Below are positions 1 through 4,706 of a stretch of DNA of 6,130 nucleotides, in pieces; positions within the stretch are counted from its first letter, which is position 1; each line of letters opens with the position of its first letter. The stretch is taken from NCBI GenBank assembly GCA_041739295.1, contig JBGSOE010000266.1, positions 1 to 6,130 of the forward strand, read 5' to 3'. Both the position numbers and the translations under genes were made by a program. This DNA comes from JAHJQQ01 sp041739295 (GTDB lineage Bacteria > Pseudomonadota > Gammaproteobacteria > Thiohalobacterales > Thiohalobacteraceae). The notes below the pieces were generated by a model. It ran no database searches. It was not told where the DNA came from and saw only the letters and a list, made by a program, of their open reading frames with translations.

Positions 1-18
1 ACAGCTTGCGGGTTTTTT
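1..18 (+). terminator. 3' half of a probable intrinsic terminator, cut by the window edge
   Basis: The window opens with a GC-rich arm (AGCTTGCGGG, 3-12) followed directly by six T residues (13-18). This is the form of the descending arm and U-tract of a rho-independent terminator. The ascending arm would lie to the left of the window, so the hairpin cannot be confirmed. If real, it ends a chromosomal gene upstream of the integrated element. Confidence 0.35.
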
Positions 19-61
19 ATTGCCTATAGCGTCCACTAGGGTACGTTGAAAGCCGGGGTGA

Positions 62-115
62 TTGGGGGTACCTTTGGGGATATCAAGGTAATGCACCCGG
101 AGAGATACCCCCAAT
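62..115 (+). promoter_or_regulatory. Repeat cluster upstream of and overlapping the integrase start
   Basis: Three copies of a 9-bp unit are visible: TTGGGGGTA (62-70), TTGGGGATA (74-82, one mismatch) and an inverted TACCCCCAA (106-114). The first and last form an exact 10-bp inverted repeat (61-70 with 106-115). The third copy covers the first bases of the integrase ATG and lies just after its ribosome binding site, GGAGAG (99-104). A weak -35-like TTGAAA (46-51) lies upstream without a convincing -10. The cluster could be integrase arm-type sites, an operator for autorepression, or an mRNA hairpin hiding the start codon. The repeats are seen; the role is inferred. Confidence 0.5.
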
Positions 116-1322
116 GCCCCTTACTGACTTCGCTGTACGGCAGGCAAAACCCAAAGACAAACCCTACAAGTTGGCCGACGGCGGAGGCATGTATCTGTAT
201 GTGCAGCCTAGTGGCGGCAGGCTGTGGCGGCTCAAGTATCGTGTCGATGGACGGGAGAAAGTTCTAGCCCTGGGTATCTATCCGGATGTATCACTTGCTG
301 ATGCCAGAGACAGGCGCGACGAAGCCCGCAAGCTGATTGCCAAGGGCGGCGATCCCGGCGAGTTGAAGAAGCAACAGAAACAGCAAGCCAAGGCCGAAGC
401 GGAAAACTCATTCGAGAGCATCGCCCGTGAATGGCACGAAAAACAGAAAGGACGTTGGGTGCCCAGCCATGCGGCGCGGGTGCTGGACTCATTAGAGAAA
501 GAGATATTCCCGCAATATGGTCACCTAGCTATCGACCAGATCGGCCCACCTCAAGTGCTGGCATCTATCCGTAAGATTGAAAATCGAGGTGTGAAGGATT
601 ATCCCGCCCGTGTGATGCAGCGTGCTCGCGCTGTGTTTCGTTATGCAGTACAGACCGGACGCGCAACGATGAATCCGGCGGCTGATTTATCCGGGGCACT
701 CAAAACGCACAAGGTCACACATCGCCCGGCATTGGGCCGCGCCGAACTGCCCGAATTCTTGAGGAAGCTGGACGCCTACGAAGGGCAACCACTGACACGC
801 TTGGCGCTGCGCCTTGTTCTGCTGACCTTTGTACGCTCCAAAGAATTACGCGGTGCAACCTGGGATGAATTCGACTTGGAGCGGGCAGAGTGGCGCATTC
901 CTGCCGAACGCATGAAGATGCGTGCCGAACATATCGTGCCCTTATCGACACAAGCCATTGCGGTGTTGAAAGAACTACAAGAGCTGACCGGACGCCACAC
1001 GTTGGTATTCCCCGGACAAAGCAATTTAAAGCAGCCAATGAGCGAAAACACTATGCTCTATGCGATGTACCGCATGGGCTATCACAAGCAAGCCACTGTG
1101 CATGGTTTCCGCGCTACAGCGTCCACAATCCTGAATGAAAGCGGATACAACCCTGATGCTATAGAGCGACAGTTAGCACATGCAGAACGCAACAAGGTAC
1201 GCGCTGCATATCATCGTTCGGAATACTTAGAAGAACGGCAGCGAATGATGCAGTGGTGGGCAGATTATCTGGACGGCATAGCTAAGGGTGCGGACGTGAT
1301 ACCAATACATCGGAAGGCATGA
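114..1322 (+). CDS. int: P4-type tyrosine integrase (site-specific recombinase)
   Basis: This is a tyrosine recombinase that would catalyse integration and excision of the element by cutting and rejoining DNA at attachment sites through a phosphotyrosine intermediate. The 402 residues fit the P4 integrase family. An N-terminal DUF4102-type arm-binding domain (about 1-85, with LADGGGMYLYV) is followed by a core-binding helical domain (about 98-185) and the catalytic domain (about 205-385). The catalytic set is complete: R241 in TFVRSKELRGATW, K268, H330 and R333 in HGFRATAST, H356 in LAHAE, and nucleophile Y366 in RAAYHR. The end YLEERQRMMQWWADYLD is typical of the family. The ATG at 114 is supported by GGAGAG nine bases upstream. 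It is probably regulated by the repeats that overlap its start. The attachment site cannot be identified from this window. The protein looks intact and functional. Confidence 0.96.
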   Translation: MPLTDFAVRQAKPKDKPYKLADGGGMYLYVQPSGGRLWRLKYRVDGREKVLALGIYPDVSLADARDRRDEARKLIAKGGDPGELKKQQKQQAKAEAENSFESIAREWHEKQKGRWVPSHAARVLDSLEKEIFPQYGHLAIDQIGPPQVLASIRKIENRGVKDYPARVMQRARAVFRYAVQTGRATMNPAADLSGALKTHKVTHRPALGRAELPEFLRKLDAYEGQPLTRLALRLVLLTFVRSKELRGATWDEFDLERAEWRIPAERMKMRAEHIVPLSTQAIAVLKELQELTGRHTLVFPGQSNLKQPMSENTMLYAMYRMGYHKQATVHGFRATASTILNESGYNPDAIERQLAHAERNKVRAAYHRSEYLEERQRMMQWWADYLDGIAKGADVIPIHRKA

Positions 1323-1328
1323 AGCATT

Positions 1329-1384
1329 GCCGCACCTAGCCCGACGGGGCGAAAACCGGGGAACCCTTGCCCGGCTGGTGCGGC
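1329..1384 (+). other. Structured spacer after the integrase: inverted repeat able to form a long hairpin
   Basis: GCCGCACC (1329-1336) pairs exactly with GGTGCGGC (1377-1384). The stem can continue with AGCC (1338-1341) against GGCT (1373-1376) across one bulged base. An alternative inner hairpin pairs CCGGG (1356-1360) with CCCGG (1370-1374) and would compete with that extension. No T-tract follows, so it is not a standard intrinsic terminator. A conserved RNA called int-alpA has been described near integrase and alpA genes; whether this sequence matches it cannot be told here. Confidence 0.45.
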
Positions 1385-1420
1385 TTCTGAATCAAGGGCG
1401 TGAGTAAAGGGTGTGCGCTA

Positions 1421-2017
1421 ATGGAAGATTTGGATTACTGGCGGATTGCCGAAGAAATGAGCATCGTACAGGCAGCGTTGCTGGTCGCTGAATGTGATCC
1501 ATCTGTTAGCGCCGGATATGTAGAGGGTTGGGATTTAGAAAAACGCCCAGCGGGATATGAGGCAGCAAAAACCGCAATCTTCAATGCCTTTCGCCGTGGC
1601 ACGATCAAGGGTACGGTCTTTCTTGAGTGTGGTTATGATATTAACGGTAACGAATATCCTATTGATGACACGATAAGCCTAACTTCAATCATTGAGGTTG
1701 AATCATTGCGTACATGGCTGAGTAGCCGAGGTATCCGAACTGGCTTTTTCTTTCCGAACGAGGCAGATGCTCCCGACTACCTTGATCCCCGGAATCCCCG
1801 GTATGCTCCGAAATTGGCGGCGGCGGTACGTGGGTGGCAGGCTGTGGCAGACCCTGGTGGCAAGTCTCCAAAACAGGCGCTAATAAAATGGTTGCGCGAG
1901 CATGCGGCGGATTATGGTCTGAGTGATGATGAGGGGAAGCCGAATGAAACTGGAATTGAGGAGGTTGCAAAAAGTAGCGAACTGGCAATCGGGCGGTGGA
2001 GTCCCCAAGACTCCTAG
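1421..2017 (+). CDS. Conserved hypothetical protein of integrative elements, C-terminus probably frameshifted
   Basis: The function is unknown. The protein resembles, from memory, a family that often sits directly after P4-type integrases. The N-terminus is MEDLDYWRIAEEMSIVQAAL, followed by YVEGWDLEKRP and then the most recognisable part, YLDPRNPRYAPKLAAAVRGW with SPKQALIKWLREHAADYGL. It looks soluble, with no signal peptide or membrane segment. I prefer the ATG at 1421 because AAGGG (1407-1411) lies nine bases upstream; an in-frame GTG at 1400 would add seven residues but has no well-spaced site. The end is odd. After IEEVAK the frame reads SSELAIGRWSPQDS, whereas removing one A from the A5 run at 1969-1973 gives VANWQSGGGVPKTPSR with a stop at 2022-2024, which matches how I remember the family ending. 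A single-base insertion is therefore likely. Confidence 0.8.
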   Translation: MEDLDYWRIAEEMSIVQAALLVAECDPSVSAGYVEGWDLEKRPAGYEAAKTAIFNAFRRGTIKGTVFLECGYDINGNEYPIDDTISLTSIIEVESLRTWLSSRGIRTGFFFPNEADAPDYLDPRNPRYAPKLAAAVRGWQAVADPGGKSPKQALIKWLREHAADYGLSDDEGKPNETGIEEVAKSSELAIGRWSPQDS

Positions 2018-2024
2018 CAGATAA

Positions 2025-2246
2025 GCCACCCACCCCCTAACTATTCGCCAATGCTATATATTTTAGCTGGCGCCGCATCGAACCTACCTACCCCTACCGT
2101 TGAAACCTACCTACCTTACCCTCCGTTTTTTGGTAGGGGTTTTCTGAACCTGCCCAGCTATTTCTGATCCTAGGCAGTGCATATTGTGCTTAGCCATGCC
2201 GATGCGTACCTGGTCGGCTTTCTTCATCTGAAAGAGGAAAGATCAC
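2025..2246 (+). promoter_or_regulatory. Intergenic control region upstream of the alpA-like gene
   Basis: No gene is supported in this 222-bp stretch. It contains an AT-rich patch (2055-2064) with a -10-like TATATT (2057-2062) but no good -35 partner, then the C-rich repeats described separately. Just before the alpA-like gene, CTTTC and GAAAG flank a 7-base loop (about 2218-2234), next to the ribosome binding site AGAGGA (2233-2238). A promoter for the downstream cluster is expected here because this is the largest gap in the element, but no confident promoter can be pointed out. Confidence 0.4.
2080..2144 (+). repeat. Iteron-like CCTACC repeats: two tandem units and one inverted copy
   Basis: Two adjacent units, 2080-2101 and 2102-2127, each start with GAA or GA, share the identical 12-mer AACCTACCTACC (2081-2092 and 2104-2115) and end in CCGTT. 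The 12-mers are 23 bp apart, about two helical turns, which places them on the same DNA face. A third, inverted and shortened copy lies at 2132-2144. It gives an exact 9-bp inverted repeat, ACCCCTACC (2090-2098) with GGTAGGGGT (2132-2140). The repeats are seen directly. Use as protein-binding sites, a replication origin or an RNA switch is inference. Confidence 0.6.
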
Positions 2247-2462
2247 ATGGCTGCACAATTACAAACCGCGTTAACTATTCTTCGGCGCAAACAGGTAGAA
2301 GCCCGTACCGGGCTTTCACGCTCGACAATCTATCAACGCATCAAAGAAGGTGCATTTCCAGAGGCTATTAACTTGGGGGCACGTGCCGTTGGATGGGTTG
2401 AGTCAGAAATTGATGAATGGCTTTCTCAGCAGATTCAACGTAGCCGGAAATCTGGGAAATAG
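2247..2462 (+). CDS. AlpA-like helix-turn-helix transcriptional regulator
   Basis: This 71-residue protein is a small DNA-binding regulator of the AlpA type, related to MerR-like excisionases. Residues 12-35 (RRKQVEARTGLSRSTIYQRI) form the helix-turn-helix, followed by the family pattern of a proline after a short turn (FP, 37-38), a small beta wing (NLGARAVGW, 42-50) and the closing helix VESEIDEWLSQQ. In P4 and related elements AlpA proteins activate integrase or excision genes; that role is transferred from the family. The start is set by AGAGGA eight bases upstream. It is the first gene of a tight cluster: the next gene begins nine bases after its stop. Likely targets are the repeats upstream of itself or of the integrase, but nothing in the sequence proves this. 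Confidence 0.9.
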   Translation: MAAQLQTALTILRRKQVEARTGLSRSTIYQRIKEGAFPEAINLGARAVGWVESEIDEWLSQQIQRSRKSGK

Positions 2463-2471
2463 GGGGCGGCC

Positions 2472-2771
2472 ATGCATATGTATGACTGTCCCAAATTCGA
2501 CGGCTGCAACGCCCCCATCTGTCCACTAGATCCCAACTGGAAGAGAGCACGTCACATGGACGGTGAGCGAGCGTGTTTCTATCTCACGGAATACGCCAAA
2601 CCCAATGCTAGGCCAATCCTTGAGAGGGCGCTGACAGAGGATCTATGCCAAACCCTAGTCAATGTATACCCAGAGATCATTGTCCAGCCAGGATGGCTTA
2701 AACGGCAGTTGAGCCGGTCTAGCGTTAATCCTCCTAGGATCGGTCGCATGCCAGGGAGGGCGGCAGCATGA
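2472..2771 (+). CDS. Small cysteine-containing conserved hypothetical protein
   Basis: The 99-residue product has no known function. Its N-terminal part is compact and cysteine-rich (C6, C12, C17 and C35 within DCPKFDGCNAPICPLDPNW and ERACFYL), a spacing that could bind zinc, though no standard zinc-finger pattern is complete. The C-terminal part (about 49-99) contains the helical stretch LTEDLCQTLVNVYPEIIVQ and a basic, proline-containing end, LKRQLSRSSVNPPRIGRMPG. Similar proteins occur, as I recall, in other islands with this gene order. The ATG at 2472 has AGGGGG (2461-2466) five bases upstream; a second in-frame ATG at 2478 is also possible. The stop overlaps the next start in an ATGA arrangement, so the two genes are probably translationally coupled. 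Confidence 0.8.
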   Translation: MHMYDCPKFDGCNAPICPLDPNWKRARHMDGERACFYLTEYAKPNARPILERALTEDLCQTLVNVYPEIIVQPGWLKRQLSRSSVNPPRIGRMPGRAAA

Positions 2772-3040
2772 ACGCAAAAGAAAGCCCGGTACTGGGTGCA
2801 ACCAGTAAACCGGGCGATTTGGAATTACTTAACGCGATCAAGCATACCTCCGAAGGTAAAGAATGGGAATGTCCCTGCTGTGGACGTGCGCTGCCATTCC
2901 AGTCATTGGATTGGTTACGTGAACTGGCGATGTTGTTGGCCCGCTATGCGGGGCAATTGGGTATAACTCCTGACATTGCCGGGCTATCGCTAATAGAAGC
3001 ACATGGGATTTACTTAATGTTAGATCGGCTCAGGTCATAA
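2768..3040 (+). CDS. Small hypothetical protein with a CPCCG motif
   Basis: The 90-residue product is not recognised. Its most visible feature is WECPCCGRALPF (33-44), with cysteines at 35, 37 and 38. This looks like one half of a zinc-binding knuckle, but no second cysteine pair follows, so metal binding is uncertain. The rest (about 46-90) is probably helical and moderately hydrophobic (LDWLRELAMLLARYAGQLG, then LSLIEAHGIYLMLDRLRS), without a clear membrane segment. The ATG overlaps the stop of the preceding gene (ATGA), pointing to translational coupling, and the next gene starts two bases after its stop. Packing between two conserved genes is the main support for it being real. Confidence 0.72.
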   Translation: MNAKESPVLGATSKPGDLELLNAIKHTSEGKEWECPCCGRALPFQSLDWLRELAMLLARYAGQLGITPDIAGLSLIEAHGIYLMLDRLRS

Positions 3041-3042
3041 CG

Positions 3043-3543
3043 ATGGCTAAGTCGAATCGATACAGGGCTGCCAAGGAAAAGCGCGAGCCGGGTGGGTTTG
3101 TGCCATTGCCATTTGTAGTGATCCGGAGTGAATCCTATGCACGGTTGGGTGCCCATGCCGTGAAGTTGCTAAATGATTTAATGGCTCAATACAAAGGCGA
3201 CAATAATGGTGATCTGTGCGCGGCATGGTCAATTATGGAAAAGCGGTTCTGGAAATCAAAGGGCACGCTTTACAAAGCGCTTACTGAGCTGAAGGAGAAA
3301 TATTTGATAGTTGTATCCAGACAAGGTGGTAGAAATCGGGCCAGTCTGTATGCACTGACATTCTTTGCGGTGGATGAATGTAAGGGGAAGTTGGATATTA
3401 ATTCGACTCACTCACCGAGTTCTCTATGGCGACGAAATGAGCCGCCGCCTCGAATCGAACGAATTGCGCCGCCAATGAATAGGGATTTCCTGTCAATCCC
3501 GCGTGTGGAAACTGCCGATGAAATTAAAATGGGTGACTCGTGA
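3043..3543 (+). CDS. Winged-helix, replication-initiator-like conserved hypothetical protein
   Basis: This 166-residue protein has a central winged-helix-like region (about 18-112). It opens with GGFVPLPFVVIRSESYARLG, continues with the helix HAVKLLNDLMAQYKG and the recognition-like segment WKSKGTLYKALTELKEKYLI, and ends in a wing (SRQGGRNRASLYALTFFAVDE). From memory, such proteins are common in proteobacterial islands and resemble the DNA-binding part of plasmid Rep proteins, but replication activity is inferred. The tail after THSPSSLW is basic and proline-rich (PPPRIERIAPPMNR, LSIPRVE). In relatives I expect this tail to be longer. Here it stops at a TGA (3541-3543), and similar tail motifs continue in another frame, so the gene may be broken. 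The start has only a weak upstream site (CAGG, 3030-3033) and follows the previous stop by two bases. Confidence 0.78.
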   Translation: MAKSNRYRAAKEKREPGGFVPLPFVVIRSESYARLGAHAVKLLNDLMAQYKGDNNGDLCAAWSIMEKRFWKSKGTLYKALTELKEKYLIVVSRQGGRNRASLYALTFFAVDECKGKLDINSTHSPSSLWRRNEPPPRIERIAPPMNRDFLSIPRVETADEIKMGDS

Positions 3544-3794
3544 TGCGTACCAATAGCACGTTGACTGTATCGCTATGTGTACCAATAAATTCTCACAATC
3601 GCTTGATTGACTCTCTATGTGTACCAGTCAGGGATATTTTTGGAAATCAATTGGCCCATCTCCTGTACTCCTTTCTAGAGATACCATCTACCCATGCAAG
3701 CAAATGGATAGCTGATATTGTGAACATGCGAGCAAGTAGCTGGAAAGTTGGTTCTGCGGGAAATTGGGGTGGAGGTGGAAATTATGGCGAGTAA
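3544..3794 (+). pseudogene. Displaced C-terminal repeat tail of the winged-helix protein (or a short overlapping ORF)
   Basis: After the TGA at 3541-3543, the old frame still reads CVPIAR before a second TGA (3562-3564). In the frame beginning at 3540, the same motif follows twice, as SLCVPIN and SLCVPVR, and then FLEIPST. These match the style of LSIPRVE in the intact part. At DNA level, three copies of a GTACCA-centred repeat are visible (GTACCA at 3547, 3579 and 3621). The simplest reading is that one nonsense change and one frameshift cut off the tail. Alternatively, an 83-residue protein starts at the ATG at 3543, which overlaps the stop (TGATG) and has GGGTG (3531-3535) upstream. The 3' end overlaps the next gene by 11 bases. 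Confidence 0.45.
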
Positions 3795-4425
3795 GCGCAA
3801 AGCAAAGACAGATGTTAAAACAAGCAAACCAAATGCTCTGAATGTGGACGTGCACCAAAACGAAACGCCCGATAGAGCCATAGCGCGGCAACTGTTGGCT
3901 CCAAGCGTACAAGCTGCTTCGACCATTCATACGCTAGAAAAAACAGACTATGACATACTAGGTTTTATTGACGAACTACGGGGTCAGGTTGCGGCTGTTC
4001 ATAGTGGCGATATGAAACGGTCTGAGGCAATGCTAATCACACAGGCCCACACCCTGAATGAACTGTTCAACAATCTGACAAGACGTGCGGCGGGGAATAT
4101 GGGCGAATATATCAATGCGGCGGAAACCTATTTTCGGCTGGCACTTAAGGCGCAGAGCCAATGCCGGGCAACCCTGGAAACCCTATCGACGGTGAAAAAT
4201 CCCCCAGTGATCTATGCGCGGCAAGCTAATGTTACAACCGGACCGCAACAGGTGAACAATGGCATCCCCTCGCATACGCGGGAAAACAAAATCGAGCAAA
4301 ACAAACTTTTGGAGGAAAAAGATGGCGAATGGCTGGACACCAGAGCGACGGGCACGACAAGCGGTCTTAATCCAGGCATGGCAACCGTGGGACAGATCAA
4401 CCGGGCCAAGAACAACGGCGGGTAA
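3784..4425 (+). CDS. Conserved hypothetical protein of integrative elements
   Basis: The 213-residue product has no assigned function but fits a family I recall from similar islands. It has a basic, probably disordered start (MASKRKAKTD) and a helical core (about 45-137) with SEAMLITQAHTLNELFNNL and FRLALKAQSQCRATLETL. The end is polar and also likely flexible (KNPPVIYARQANVTTGPQQV, QNKLLEEKDGEWLDTRATGT, MATVGQINRAKN). The family ending QNKLLE..GERLDTGATGT is well preserved, so the frame looks intact. I choose the ATG at 3784 because GGAGGT (3771-3776) is seven bases upstream; an in-frame GTG or ATG twelve codons earlier lacks such a site. The last 104 bases are shared, in another frame, with the next gene. 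Confidence 0.85.
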   Translation: MASKRKAKTDVKTSKPNALNVDVHQNETPDRAIARQLLAPSVQAASTIHTLEKTDYDILGFIDELRGQVAAVHSGDMKRSEAMLITQAHTLNELFNNLTRRAAGNMGEYINAAETYFRLALKAQSQCRATLETLSTVKNPPVIYARQANVTTGPQQVNNGIPSHTRENKIEQNKLLEEKDGEWLDTRATGTTSGLNPGMATVGQINRAKNNGG

Positions 4426-4525
4426 AGCGGCTGTAGCGCGTAATGCCTACAAGGGCAGATCGCGGGTGTTGTTGCGAGAGCTTGCTAGGATGCTGAAAGA
4501 GATAAAAAAGGAGCAGGATTACTAG
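4322..4525 (+). CDS. Small basic conserved hypothetical protein, overlapping the previous gene
   Basis: This 67-residue basic protein starts MANGWTPERRARQAVLIQAW and continues with PWDRSTGPRTTAGKAAVARN and AYKGRSRVLLRELARMLKEI. The pattern W-TPERRARQA...W-PW--STGPRT--GKA is one I remember from short proteins at this place in similar elements; the STGPRT-GK part also resembles short motifs in phage-associated proteins of unknown role. The arginine- and lysine-rich make-up suggests nucleic-acid binding, which is inference. The start at 4322 is set by a strong GGAGG (4311-4315) six bases upstream, inside the preceding gene. A longer reading from 4259 has no such site. The overlap with the preceding gene is 104 nt in a different frame. 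Confidence 0.78.
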   Translation: MANGWTPERRARQAVLIQAWQPWDRSTGPRTTAGKAAVARNAYKGRSRVLLRELARMLKEIKKEQDY

Positions 4526-4706
4526 TTCGCCCCTGAGCCGCCTTACCACTGGGTGCTGCTTGAACGACTGCAACGCCGCGAGAGCGGACTTTAATGTCAG
4601 CAATGTTGTGCAGCGGCTTTCGACCTATTGTGTTGAAAAACACTCCTGAATAATGCCGTTTCATCAGTTATCATTCTGGTCATCGGATGATGCGGAGTGC
4701 GTAGCG
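4526..4706 (+). other. Junction between the integrative element and the IS
   Basis: No gene is supported between the 67-residue protein and the transposase start. A short hairpin CCGC-GAGA-GCGG (4576-4587) is followed by ACTTTAA and could be a weak terminator. Further on, GTGTT and AACAC (4630-4643) flank a GAAA loop. The string TGTTGAAAAAC is of a type I associate with the ends of IS1182-like elements, so the left IS end probably lies near or before it. The exact boundary and any target duplication cannot be fixed because the right IS end is outside the window. Confidence 0.4.

Larger units (their letters stand above)
114..4525 (+). mobile_element. Integrase-proximal part of a P4-like integrative element
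   Basis: A P4-type tyrosine integrase is followed, on the same strand, by a compact set of small genes including an AlpA-like regulator and a winged-helix putative replication protein. From memory, similar gene sets recur together next to integrases in proteobacterial islands. The span given is from the integrase start to the last recognisable element gene. The true ends are unknown: no duplicated attachment core was found, and the right side runs into an IS. No relaxase, primase, capsid or cargo gene is visible here. Confidence 0.7.

Noticed and set aside
28..36. AGCGTCCAC near the left edge, repeated inside the integrase gene (about 1118-1126), as an attachment core
   Set aside because: Nine bases inside a conserved part of the integrase gene (around HGFRATAST) are best explained by chance; there is no supporting context for an att site.
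715..1051. Antisense open frames within the integrase gene
   Set aside because: They lie entirely under the conserved catalytic domain and have composition typical of reverse-strand shadows.
1329..1384. Hairpin as a rho-independent terminator of the integrase
   Set aside because: The stem is strong, but the bases after it (TTCTGAATC) contain no T-tract.
2177..2371. Open frame of 64 codons overlapping the alpA-like gene
   Set aside because: It lies mostly over the alpA-like gene in another frame, has no ribosome binding site and shows no recognisable motif.
3535..3590. Programmed ribosomal frameshift joining the winged-helix protein to its tail
   Set aside because: No slippery heptamer is visible before the stop, and a second in-frame TGA follows; decay or re-initiation explains the data more simply.
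3748..3783. Longer start for the 213-residue protein, adding 12 residues
   Set aside because: The strong GGAGGT at 3771-3776 would lie inside the coding region, and it is ideally placed for the ATG at 3784.
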